Source of the DNA: an uncultured Sterolibacteriaceae bacterium
GTDB taxonomy: Bacteria; Pseudomonadota; Gammaproteobacteria; Burkholderiales; Rhodocyclaceae
Reading direction: 5' to 3'
Assembly (NCBI GenBank): GCA_937888595.1
Contig: CALARK010000021.1
Span: 477,920 to 541,919, forward strand
DNA length: 64,000 nucleotides
Part shown: piece by piece, positions 24,377 through 32,315 of the stretch
How the letters are laid out: each line of letters opens with the position of its first letter
Position numbering within the stretch: position 1 is the first letter of the stretch
Program-made: the position numbers and the translations under genes
Notes under the pieces: generated by a model
The model's input: only the letters and a program-made list of their open reading frames with translations
Databases searched by the model: none
Told to the model about the DNA's origin: nothing

Positions 24377-25583
24377 ACCGGATCTTCGGCGTGGCGTCGC
24401 GCAGGATCAGGTGCGGTGTCGAGAACGGCGCCAGCCGCTCGAGGAAGTCCAGCAGCTCGAGCACCGGCGATTCGCGGAAGAACGCGGCCTGCGGCGTTTC
24501 CATCCAGATGCGGTCGGCGAACAGCCAGTCCTCGTGGGCGGTGTCGCCGGTGCCGTCGCCATCGCGATCGAAACCCTGGTAGTGGCTCCAGTAGTTGCCG
24601 GCCCAGCGATTCGCGCTGCCTGCGCCGGGGGCGCTGATGCCGATCTGGGTCAGGTTGTTCTCGAAGCGGTTGCCGGTGAAGCGGTGGCCGCCGGCCTCGC
24701 CGTAGAAGAAGGCGCCGATGATGTTGTGCGCGAAGCGGTTGCCCTGCGCCTGCAGCACGCCCACCGACTCGGGCGGCGCGTCGATCTTCAGGCCGACGCT
24801 GCAATGCACGACCTCGTTGTTCTCGACGCGGGCGTCGCCGCTTTCCTTGAAGACGATGCCGGCGCCGCCGGCGGTCAGCGCGTGGGCGATGCGGTTGCCA
24901 CGCACCACCAGGTCGGGCGAGTAGAGAACGACGATGCCCGTCCCCGTGTGTTCGAGGTCGTTGTTTTCGACGACCAGGCGCGGCGAGAAGATGATGTGCA
25001 TGCCGTAGCGGCCATCGTTGAAATGATTGCCGGCGATGCGGTTGTCGGGCGAGTTCGTGAAGGTCAGGTCGCGCGCACGGAGGAAGCGGTTGTCCTCGAT
25101 GCGGTTTTGACGGCCGTTCCACATGCGGATGGCGTCGCCGCGGCTGGCTTCCGGCAGGTCCTTGCCGGTCATGCGGTTGGCCCGCACCCGATTGCGGTTG
25201 CCGCCCTTGATGTGGATGCCGAACAGCACGTCGGTGAGCGCGTTGTCCTCGATGCGGTTGTCGTCGCCGGCGACGAGGATGCCGGCATCGATGCTGTCGT
25301 GGGATTCACCGCTGCCCGCGATCGCCAGGCCGCGCACCGTCGCGCCACTGGTTTCGACGGCCAGCACGGTACCCCGGCCGGGGCCGAGGAGGCGCGCCTT
25401 GCCGCCGCCGTCGAGCGTGATGGGCCGGCTGATCGTCGCCGGCCCGGTGTAGTCGCCCGGCGAGAGCAGCAGCCGTCCGCCCGCAGGCGTGGCCTCGATC
25501 AGGGGCTGGAGGGGCAGTGCCGGCGTGCCGGCTGCGCAATGCAGCGGCAGGACGAACAAAACCATGAGCGGGAAAAGTCTCAT
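24375..25583 (-). CDS. nosD: NosD-type periplasmic beta-helix protein
   Basis: 402 residues with a signal peptide (MRLFPLMVLFVLPLHCAAG). A long right-handed beta-helix of NRI/NNR-type repeats (IEDNAL, VRANRM, IEDNRF, IAGNHF, VENNDL, VRGNRI, VENNEV) fills about 40-330, and the C-terminus LLDFLERLAPFSTPHLILRD is characteristic of NosD, the periplasmic factor for copper-site assembly in nitrous oxide reductase. No nosZ, nosF, nosY, nosL or nosR is in the window, so it is an isolated copy here and may serve another enzyme. R1 copies lie at both ends of the gene. Confidence 0.82.
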   Translation of the reverse strand: MRLFPLMVLFVLPLHCAAGTPALPLQPLIEATPAGGRLLLSPGDYTGPATISRPITLDGGGKARLLGPGRGTVLAVETSGATVRGLAIAGSGESHDSIDAGILVAGDDNRIEDNALTDVLFGIHIKGGNRNRVRANRMTGKDLPEASRGDAIRMWNGRQNRIEDNRFLRARDLTFTNSPDNRIAGNHFNDGRYGMHIIFSPRLVVENNDLEHTGTGIVVLYSPDLVVRGNRIAHALTAGGAGIVFKESGDARVENNEVVHCSVGLKIDAPPESVGVLQAQGNRFAHNIIGAFFYGEAGGHRFTGNRFENNLTQIGISAPGAGSANRWAGNYWSHYQGFDRDGDGTGDTAHEDWLFADRIWMETPQAAFFRESPVLELLDFLERLAPFSTPHLILRDATPKIR

Positions 25584-25589
25584 GGCCGG

Positions 25590-25613
25590 AATTGTCGGCG
25601 CTGGCGGGACGGC
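25590..25613 (-). repeat. R1 repeat, copy 8 (3 mismatches, upstream of nosD)
   Basis: Intergenic between the nosD start and the yjbQ end. On the minus strand it ends just before the nosD ribosome-binding region. Confidence 0.6.
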
Positions 25614-25628
25614 GGGCCTTGGCCTAAA

Positions 25629-26048
25629 TCAATCGCCGCTCAGGTGCAGCACCACCTCGCGGCGGTGCGGCCGGGTGCGGTGCTCCCACAGGAACAGCCC
25701 CTGCCAGGTGCCAAGCACCAGTTCGCCGTCGATGAGCGGGATGCCGACCGAGGTCTGCGTCAGCGCGCTGCGGATGTGGCCGGACATGTCGTCCGGCCCC
25801 TCGTTGTTGTGGCGCCAGCCGGGTTGGCCGTCCGGCGACAGCTTCGCGAAGAAGGCTTCGAGGTCGTGGCGCACGTCCGGGTCGGCATTCTCCTGGATCA
25901 GCAGCGAAGCCGAGGTGTGGCGGCAGAAGGCGGTCAGCAGGCCGTTCTTCAGGCCGCTGGAACGGACGAAGGCGCGCGCCTCGGCGGTGATCTCGACGAG
26001 GCCGCGGCCGGGGGTGGCGACGGTCAGGCGGGTGTGGGTCTGGGGCAT
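25629..26048 (-). CDS. yjbQ: YjbQ/UPF0047 family protein
   Basis: 139 residues, family length. Conserved positions are AFCRHTSASLLIQENADPDVRHDL (His and Asp/Glu cluster), GHIRSAL and GTWQGLFLWEHR. The fold binds metal; a weak thiamine-phosphate-synthase activity was reported for family members, but the physiological role is not settled. ATG at 26048 is preceded by GAGAGGAAC-type sequence. It lies 11 bases downstream of the LysE exporter on the same strand. Confidence 0.9.
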   Translation of the reverse strand: MPQTHTRLTVATPGRGLVEITAEARAFVRSSGLKNGLLTAFCRHTSASLLIQENADPDVRHDLEAFFAKLSPDGQPGWRHNNEGPDDMSGHIRSALTQTSVGIPLIDGELVLGTWQGLFLWEHRTRPHRREVVLHLSGD

Positions 26049-26059
26049 GGCGGTTCCTC

Positions 26060-26701
26060 TCAGCGGGATTCGACGGCCAGTCGCAGGCCGAGCGCGATGA
26101 ACAGGATGCCGGTGGCCTGGTCGAGGCGGCGGCCGAGGCCGGCGCGGCGCTGCAGCCAGCGGCCGAGCGTGCCGGCGAACCAGCCGAGCAGGCCGAACAC
26201 CAGTGTGGTTTGCAGGGCGAATACCAGACCCAGGACCGCAGATTGCCCGGCCGCGTGGGCGCTGCCGGCCGGCACGAACTGCGGCAGGAAGGCGAGGAAG
26301 AACAGCGCCACCTTCGGGTTGATCGCGTTGGCGAGGAAGCCGCGCCGCAGATAGGCGGTACAGGGCGTCGCATCGGCCGCGGCGGCGGCCGGGTCGAGGC
26401 GGGCGCCCGGGCTTTGCAGCGCCTGCCAGCCGAGCCAGCACAGGTAGGCGGCGCCGGCGAGCTTGAGCACGGTGAAGGCGGTCGCCGAGGCGGCCAGCAC
26501 GGCCGAAATGCCGAGGCTGGCCCACAGCGTGTGGGTGAAGCAGCCGAGCGCACAGCCCAGCCCGAAGCAGATGCCGGCGCGCCGGCCGCGCGACATGCCC
26601 AGTCCCAGCACGGCCAGGTTGTCCGGACCCGGCGCCAGCGTCACCAGCACGGCGGCGAGCAGGAAGCCGAGCAGTTGGGCTGCGGAAAGGTCGAATATCA
26701 T
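26060..26701 (-). CDS. LysE/RhtB-family amino-acid exporter
   Basis: 213 residues. The six-helix exporter fold starts with LLGFLLAAVLVTLAPGPDNLAVLGLGMSRG, whose APGPDNL is the family signature. LRRGFLANAINPKVALFFLAFLPQFV is the conserved third block. It exports amino acids or derivatives across the inner membrane by proton exchange; the substrate is not predictable. It is divergent from the 115-residue gene at 26728, with 26 bases between starts. Confidence 0.9.
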   Translation of the reverse strand: MIFDLSAAQLLGFLLAAVLVTLAPGPDNLAVLGLGMSRGRRAGICFGLGCALGCFTHTLWASLGISAVLAASATAFTVLKLAGAAYLCWLGWQALQSPGARLDPAAAAADATPCTAYLRRGFLANAINPKVALFFLAFLPQFVPAGSAHAAGQSAVLGLVFALQTTLVFGLLGWFAGTLGRWLQRRAGLGRRLDQATGILFIALGLRLAVESR

Positions 26702-26727
26702 GGCCGCATTATCGCCCAGGGAACGCC

Positions 26728-27075
26728 ATGCTCCATTTGCCCGATGCCCTCGCCGCCTGGGGCACGCCTGCTTTTGCGGCCGTGCTGAAGCGCGAACTCG
26801 CCGCGCAGGCGGCGGCGCTGCCGCTGCAGCAGGCCGCCGCATTCACCAGCGTCGTGCTCGATGCGCCGCCGGAGGTCATGTTCATCGGTGCAGAGGCGAT
26901 GGCGGGGCGGCTCGCCGTCCGTGTCGGCGTCTTTTTCGCCGGTATCGTCGCCGGTTGTGCCTGCGCCGACGACCCGACGCCGGTCGAGGCCCAGCCGGAA
27001 TACTGCGAGCTGCTGCTCTCGATCGACCGGTCAACCGCCGCGGCGACTGCAGCGTTGATCGAGTCGTCCCCCTGA
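26728..27075 (+). CDS. Conserved hypothetical protein with C-terminal GCxCADD motif
   Basis: 115 residues. The start MLHLPDALAAWG leads into helices, then IGAEAMAGRLAVRVGVFFAGI and a distinctive GCACADDPTPVEAQPEYCE. Three Cys and several acidic residues may bind a metal. The pattern occurs in other betaproteobacterial hypothetical proteins, but I cannot assign a function. It is divergent from the exporter and followed by the RcnB-like gene. Confidence 0.65.
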   Translation: MLHLPDALAAWGTPAFAAVLKRELAAQAAALPLQQAAAFTSVVLDAPPEVMFIGAEAMAGRLAVRVGVFFAGIVAGCACADDPTPVEAQPEYCELLLSIDRSTAAATAALIESSP

Positions 27076-27108
27076 CGCGCCTGCGTCCGTCCCCCAAGGA
27101 GAATGTGC

Positions 27109-27585
27109 ATGAACCGTTACGCCGGCATCGCCGCCCTGATCGCCTCCGCCCTGATCGCCGCCAGTGGCGCAGCCCATGCCGACAAGCCGGACTGGGCCGG
27201 CGGCGGCAAGCACGGCACGCAGGAAAGACGCAACGACGACCGTCGCGACAGCCACCGCGACGGCGTTCGCATCGAATTCCGCTTCAGCGACGACGACCGT
27301 CGTGCGCTTGCCGACTACTATGGCGGCCAGGCGCGCCAGGGCAAATGCCCGCCCGGTCTGGCGAAGAAACGCAACGGCTGCCTGCCGCCGGGGCAGGCGA
27401 AGAAATGGCAGCGCGGTTACCCGTTGCCGCACGACGTCGCATTCCACGACCTGCCGCGCGAGATCCTGATCCGCCTGCCGCCCCCGCCCCCGAGGCACCG
27501 CTACGTGCAGGTTGCCGGCGATATTCTCCTGATTGCCGTCGGCACCAGCATGGTGGTCGACGCGGTCGAGGACATCCTGCGCTGA
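27109..27585 (+). CDS. RcnB-like periplasmic protein
   Basis: 158 residues from ATG at 27109, seven bases after AAGGAG (an ATG six bases earlier is too close to it). It has a signal peptide (MNRYAGIAALIASALIAASGAAHA). A basic, Asp/Arg-rich stretch (about 35-60) is followed by the RcnB fold: CPPGLAKKRNGCLPPGQAKKW, the YPLP turn, DLPREILIRLPPPP and VAGDILLIAVGTSMVVDAVEDIL. RcnB affects nickel/cobalt homeostasis in E. coli; most family members, this one included, have no shown metal role. Confidence 0.8.
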   Translation: MNRYAGIAALIASALIAASGAAHADKPDWAGGGKHGTQERRNDDRRDSHRDGVRIEFRFSDDDRRALADYYGGQARQGKCPPGLAKKRNGCLPPGQAKKWQRGYPLPHDVAFHDLPREILIRLPPPPPRHRYVQVAGDILLIAVGTSMVVDAVEDILR

Positions 27586-27591
27586 GGCCGC

Positions 27592-27870
27592 TCAGGCGAT
27601 CCGTTCGAACAGTTTTTTGACGGTTGCCAGCGGGTCGGCACCGAGTGCCTTGCTGACGTCGAGAAATTCGACGAGGTCGAGACGCCGTTCGCCGCGTTCG
27701 TATTTCGATACGTAACTTTGCGGCTTGCCCATTCGTCCGGCGATATCGACCTGCGTCAGCCCCGCGCGCTCCCTCTCTGCAATGAGCAGCGCGCGTAATG
27801 CGGCATAGCGAGGGTCGTGCATGGGGTTGGGCATCCGCACACGGTAATAACCTGTTGCGGGATATCCCAT
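27592..27870 (-). CDS. XRE-type helix-turn-helix regulator
   Basis: Up to 92 residues. The HTH is clear: LIAERERAGLTQVDIAGRMG, then KPQSYVSKYERGERRLDLVEF, the Cro/C1 pattern where SYVSKYE is the recognition helix. The C-terminus is a short helix. Several starts are possible (27870, 27834 or 27822); the domain begins after all of them. It is convergent with the RcnB-like gene (6 bases apart) and divergent from the single-domain response regulator, so it may be a local regulator; no antitoxin partner is seen. Confidence 0.8.
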   Translation of the reverse strand: MGYPATGYYRVRMPNPMHDPRYAALRALLIAERERAGLTQVDIAGRMGKPQSYVSKYERGERRLDLVEFLDVSKALGADPLATVKKLFERIA

Positions 27871-27929
27871 ATCGGGTTATTCTCGAAACGCCGGGTAGGG
27901 GATGACAACTGAAAATCGAGATCGTGGAA

Positions 27930-28301
27930 ATGCATCAGCGCGTGCTGCTTGTCGACGATGAGCCTCTGAATCGTGAAATCGGGATTTTTCTGCTCGGAGA
28001 GCTTGGGAATATCGCGGTGGATCTTGCCGCTGACGGTAGGGAGGCGGTGGAGATGGCAAAAAACCGCTTCTATGACCTTGTCTTAATGGATCTGCAGATG
28101 CCGGTGATGGATGGTATCGAGGCGACGCGGAGGATAAGGGAGATTGAGGGATATGAAACGACCCCCATCCTCGCCTTGACTGCCAACTCTCAAGATGACG
28201 TCTGGGAGCCTTGCCAGCAGGCCGGCATGAACGGATATCTCTCCAAACCGGTTGTACCGGAAATATTCTTCCCGGTTATGCGACGGTGGCTCAAACGCTG
28301 A
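27930..28301 (+). CDS. Single-domain response regulator (CheY-like)
   Basis: 123 residues, only a receiver domain. Acidic pocket VDDE, acceptor Asp in VLMDLQMPVMDG (about 55), Thr/Ser in ALTAN (about 84) and Lys in YLSKPV (about 107) are all present. The C-terminal helix ends at MRRWLKR. No output domain is present, so it relays phosphate to Hpt or a kinase, or acts by protein contact. Its base composition and third codon positions are visibly less GC-rich than all its neighbours, a sign of recent arrival. ATG at 27930 is preferred to GTG at 27924 for spacing from GAG. Confidence 0.85.
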   Translation: MHQRVLLVDDEPLNREIGIFLLGELGNIAVDLAADGREAVEMAKNRFYDLVLMDLQMPVMDGIEATRRIREIEGYETTPILALTANSQDDVWEPCQQAGMNGYLSKPVVPEIFFPVMRRWLKR

Positions 28302-28307
28302 AAGAGA

Positions 28308-31300
28308 CTACAGCAGTACCCGCTCGATGCCGCCCGCGTTGGCGGCATCGACGTACTGGCGCAGCCAGTTTTCGCCGAGGAGGTTGCGGGCCAGCTCGAT
28401 GACGATGTAGTCGGCCTCGATGGCCGCATCCTCGCGATAGCGCGTCAGGCCCTGCAGGCAGCTCGGGCAGCTGGTGAGGATCTTCGTCCGCGCCGTCCCG
28501 CCGGCGCCGAGTTTTTCGATGCCCTGTTCGATTTCCTGCTGCTTGCGGAAACGCACCTGGGTCGACACATCGGGGCGCGTCACGGCCAGCGTGCCCGATT
28601 CGCCGCAGCAGCGGTCGTTGAGGTCGACGCGCTGGCCGAGCAGGCGGTTCGCCACCTGGGTGCCGTTGTGGATCTTCATCGGTGTGTGGCAGGGTTCGTG
28701 GTACATGAACTGCACGCCCGGCACGCCCTCCAGTTTCACGCCCTTCTCCATCAGGTATTCGTGGATGTCGATCAGCCGGCAGCCGGGGAAGATCCGGTCG
28801 AACTGGTAGGTCTCGAGCTGGTCGAGGCAGGTGCCGCAGCTGACGATGACGGTCTTGATGTCGAGGTAGTTGAGCGTGTTGGCGACGCGGTGGAACAGCA
28901 CGCGGTTCTGCGTCGTGATCGCCTGCCCCTTGTCGGCGTCGCCGGCCGAGGTTTGCGGATAGCCGCAGCAGAGGTAGCCGGGCGGCAGCACCGTGGTGGC
29001 GCCGACATGCCACAGCATGGCCTGCGTGGCGAGGCCGACTTGCGAGAAAAGACGCTCGGAGCCGCAGCCGGGGAAGTAGAAGACGGCGTCGCCCTCTTGA
29101 CCGTTGTTGCCATTGTCGCGGCGCTGCGGGTTGCGGATCACCGGGATCGTCGCGGCATCCTCGATGTCGAGCAGCGCACGCGCGGTGCGGGCCGGTACGT
29201 TGGCCGGCATCGGCTTGTTGAGGAAATGGATGACCTGCGCCTTGATCTCGGGCTTGCCGAGCGAGGCGGGCGGATGCCGGACGGTCTCCTGCGTCAGGCC
29301 CAGCGTTTTCGCCAGCGCATGGCCGAGGCGCTGGGCGCGATAGCCGAGGTCGATCATGCCGGCCTTCATCGCCTTGATGGTGGTCGGGTCGGTCGCGGAG
29401 AGGAAGGCCATCGCCAGCCGGGTCTGCGGTGCGGACTTCTTCTTGCCGCTCTTGCGCAGGAAGTTGCGCATGGCGATCGACACGTCGCCGAAGTCGATGT
29501 CGACCGGGCAGGGTTTCACGCAGCGGTGGCAGACGGTGCAGTGGTCGGCGACGTCCGAGAATTCCTCGAAGTGCTTGAGCGAGATGCCGCGCCGCGTCTG
29601 CTCCTCGTACAGGAACGCCTCGACCAGCAGGCCGACGCCGAGGATCTTGTTGCGCGGCGAGTAGAGCAGGTTGGCGCGCGGCACATGCGTGGAGCAAACC
29701 GGCTTGCACTTGCCGCAGCGCAGGCAGTCCTTGATCATGTCGGAGATCGTGCCGATGTCGGACTGCTCCATGATCAGCGACTCGATGCCGAGCAGCGCGA
29801 ACGAAGGGGTATACGCATTGGCGAGGTCGGCGCCCGGCATCAGCTTGCCCTTGTTGAAGCGGCCCTCGGGATCGACGCGGCGCTTGTAGTCGCGGAAGGG
29901 CGCGATCTCCGCGTCGGAGAGGAATTCGAGCTTGGTGATGCCGATGCCGTGCTCGCCCGAGATGACGCCGCCGAGCCGCTTCGCCAGCGCCATGATGCGC
30001 TCGACGGTGCGGTAGGCCGTCTGCAGCATCGCGTAGTTGTCGGAGTTCACCGGGATGTTGGTGTGCACGTTGCCGTCGCCGGCGTGCATGTGCAGGGCGA
30101 CGAAGACGCGGCCCTTGAGCACCTCCTGGTGGATGGCGGCGATGCGGTCGAGCACCGGGCGGAAGGCCGTGCCGTCGAAGATGTCGTCGAGCAGCGGCTT
30201 GAGTTCCTGCTTCCACGAGACGCGCACCGAGTAGTCCTGCAGCTTGCCGAATACCGTGGCCGGCACCGGGTGCCAGCAGCGGACGGGAACCGGGCGCGGC
30301 GGACGTGGCAGCGGATGCCAGTGGCGCGGCGGGGGGGTGACCTCGGGCGGCGGCCAGGCACCGTCGAGGTTGTCGAGCAGGCCCTGCCAGCGGCAACGGA
30401 CCTCCGTGATCGCGGCCAGCGCCTGTTCGCGCCGGTCGCCGACGAGCTCTTCCTTGGCGAGGTTGGCGTCGCCCATGTGCAGCGGCCACTCGTTGACCGG
30501 CGCCTGCAGGAAGCCGGCGAGCGCGTCGCACAGATCGAGCTTGTTGCGGATCGACAGCTCGATGTTGAGGCGTTCGATGCCGTCGCAGTAGTCGCCCATC
30601 TTCGGCAGCGGGATGACGACGTCCTCGTTGACCTTGAAGGCGTTGGTGTGGCGCGAGATCGCCGCCGTGCGTGCGCGGTCGAGCCAGAATTTCTTGCGCG
30701 CCTCGGGGCTGACGGCGATGAAGCCCTCGCCGCCGCGCGCGTTGGCCATGCGCACGACTTCCGAGGTGGCGCGCATCACGGCCGCCTCGTCGGTGCCGAC
30801 GATGTCGCCGATCAGCACCATCTTCGGCCGGCCATGCCTTTTTGCCTTGGTAGCGTAGCCGACGGCCTTCACGTAGCGTTCGTCGAGGTGCTCGAGGCCG
30901 GCCAGCTGCACGCCGGCCGCCAGCCCGGCGCCGCCGGGCTTGAAGTGGTCGGTGATCTCGACGATGCTCGGCACGGCGTCGCGCACCTGGCCGAAGAATT
31001 CGAGGCAGACGGTGCGCTGCACCGGCGGCATCTTGTGCAGGATCCAGACGGCCGAGGTGATCAGGCCGTCGCAGCCTTCCTTCTGCACGCCGGGCAGGCC
31101 GGCGAGGAACTTGTCGGTGACGTCCTTGCCGAGCCCGGCCTTGCGGAAGGTGGCGCCGGGAATGCTGAGGAATTCCTCGCGCTCCATCCGGCCGTCGTCG
31201 GTCAGGTACTTGAGGTGGAAGGTCGCGGTTTCCTGCTCGTGGATCTTGCCCAGGTTATGGCCGATGCGCTCGACTTCGAGCCACTTGCCTTCCGGCGTGA

Positions 31301-32201
31301 CCATTGTCCACGACGCGAGGTTGTCGAGCGCCGTGCCCCACAGCACGGCCTTCTTGCCGCCGGCGTTCATGGCGATGTTGCCGCCGACGCAGGAAGCATC
31401 GGCCGAGGTCGGGTCGCAGGCGAACACCCGTCCGGCTTCCTCGGCGCGCTCCATGACGCGGCGCGTGACGACGCCGGCGCCGGTGCGGATCGTCGCGTAG
31501 GGTTTCGCCAGTCCGGGCAGCACGGTCTCGGTGACCGGCCCCATGTCGATCAGCTTCTCGGTGTTGATGACGACCGACTTCGCGTCGAGGGGCACGGCGC
31601 CACCGGTGTAGCCGGTACCGCCGCCGCGCGGGATGATGGTGAGGCCCAGCGCGATGCACTCGCGCACCAGCGGCGCGATCTCGGCTTCGGTGTCGGGCGT
31701 CAGCACGACGAAGGGGTACTCGACGCGCCAGTCGGTGGCGTCGGTGACGTGGGCGACGCGCGACAGGCCGTCGAAGCAGATGTTGTCCTTGCGCGTGTGG
31801 CGCGCGAGGCGCTGCATCACCTGCCGGCGCAGCGCCTGCGTATCGGCGAACCACTGTTCGAAATCGGCGACCGCCCGGCCCGCGGCCACCAGCAACAGGG
31901 CCACCGGCTGGTTGCCGGCCCGGCGCTGCTCGATTTCGGCGAGACGGTGCCTGAGCGCATCGATCAGCGCCGTGCGGCGCTCGGCGCTGTCGAGCAGGTC
32001 GTCTTCCAGATAGGGATTGCGGCGCACCACCCAGATGTCGCCGAGCACCTCGTAGAGCATGCGCGCCGAACGGCCGGTGACGCGCTGGCTGCGCAGCACG
32101 TCGAGGACCGCCCACATGTCCGCGCCGAGCAGCCGGATGACGATCTCGCGGTCGGAGAACGAGGTGGTGTTGTAGGGTATTTCCCGGAGGCGGGCGGTCA
32201 T
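28308..32201 (-). CDS. Large FAD/Fe-S oxidoreductase (DUF3683, D-lactate/glycolate dehydrogenase-like)
   Basis: 1297 residues from ATG at 32201. Order: DUF3683 domain (about 1-160), FAD-binding PCMH domain with PRGGGTGYTGGAVPL (about 215-230), FAD oxidase C-terminal domain with the HAGDGNVHTNIPV motif, ferredoxin-like 4Fe-4S pair (CLRCGKCKPVC and CTVCHRCVKPC) and two CCG domains (GYLCCGYP, HEPCHTP, DRCCGESG, TSCPSCLQG) as in GlcF/LldE. GlcD- and GlcF-type parts are fused, so a 2-hydroxyacid could be oxidised with electrons going to the quinone pool; the substrate is unknown. A Pro-rich insert (about 625-655) repeats WHPLP/WHPVP. R1 encodes KLGAGGTARTK near 1229-1239. Confidence 0.9.
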   Translation of the reverse strand: MTARLREIPYNTTSFSDREIVIRLLGADMWAVLDVLRSQRVTGRSARMLYEVLGDIWVVRRNPYLEDDLLDSAERRTALIDALRHRLAEIEQRRAGNQPVALLLVAAGRAVADFEQWFADTQALRRQVMQRLARHTRKDNICFDGLSRVAHVTDATDWRVEYPFVVLTPDTEAEIAPLVRECIALGLTIIPRGGGTGYTGGAVPLDAKSVVINTEKLIDMGPVTETVLPGLAKPYATIRTGAGVVTRRVMERAEEAGRVFACDPTSADASCVGGNIAMNAGGKKAVLWGTALDNLASWTMVTPEGKWLEVERIGHNLGKIHEQETATFHLKYLTDDGRMEREEFLSIPGATFRKAGLGKDVTDKFLAGLPGVQKEGCDGLITSAVWILHKMPPVQRTVCLEFFGQVRDAVPSIVEITDHFKPGGAGLAAGVQLAGLEHLDERYVKAVGYATKAKRHGRPKMVLIGDIVGTDEAAVMRATSEVVRMANARGGEGFIAVSPEARKKFWLDRARTAAISRHTNAFKVNEDVVIPLPKMGDYCDGIERLNIELSIRNKLDLCDALAGFLQAPVNEWPLHMGDANLAKEELVGDRREQALAAITEVRCRWQGLLDNLDGAWPPPEVTPPPRHWHPLPRPPRPVPVRCWHPVPATVFGKLQDYSVRVSWKQELKPLLDDIFDGTAFRPVLDRIAAIHQEVLKGRVFVALHMHAGDGNVHTNIPVNSDNYAMLQTAYRTVERIMALAKRLGGVISGEHGIGITKLEFLSDAEIAPFRDYKRRVDPEGRFNKGKLMPGADLANAYTPSFALLGIESLIMEQSDIGTISDMIKDCLRCGKCKPVCSTHVPRANLLYSPRNKILGVGLLVEAFLYEEQTRRGISLKHFEEFSDVADHCTVCHRCVKPCPVDIDFGDVSIAMRNFLRKSGKKKSAPQTRLAMAFLSATDPTTIKAMKAGMIDLGYRAQRLGHALAKTLGLTQETVRHPPASLGKPEIKAQVIHFLNKPMPANVPARTARALLDIEDAATIPVIRNPQRRDNGNNGQEGDAVFYFPGCGSERLFSQVGLATQAMLWHVGATTVLPPGYLCCGYPQTSAGDADKGQAITTQNRVLFHRVANTLNYLDIKTVIVSCGTCLDQLETYQFDRIFPGCRLIDIHEYLMEKGVKLEGVPGVQFMYHEPCHTPMKIHNGTQVANRLLGQRVDLNDRCCGESGTLAVTRPDVSTQVRFRKQQEIEQGIEKLGAGGTARTKILTSCPSCLQGLTRYREDAAIEADYIVIELARNLLGENWLRQYVDAANAGGIERVLL
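28492..28515 (+). repeat. R1 repeat, copy 9 (1 mismatch, antisense in the oxidoreductase)
   Basis: Antisense to its gene; encodes KLGAGGTA, the third frame used by R1. Confidence 0.85.
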
Positions 32202-32291
32202 GGGAATGGACGGGGCATGCGGAAAATGCTGCAGAGCGGCAAATTCTAACCGATCGGGGTCTGCCGAAAACCGCGCTGGCGGCACGGACAT

Positions 32292-32315
32292 GCCGTCCCG
32301 CCAGCGCCGACTTTT
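32292..32315 (+). repeat. R1 repeat, copy 10 (1 mismatch, at the hybrid kinase 3' end)
   Basis: Intergenic. The next three bases are the stop codon of the hybrid kinase gene. Confidence 0.85.

Noticed and set aside
28668..32249. 1193-residue open frame opposite the large oxidoreductase gene
   Set aside because: It is the antisense shadow of a real gene in GC-rich DNA; no motifs, and the sense strand has full family domains.
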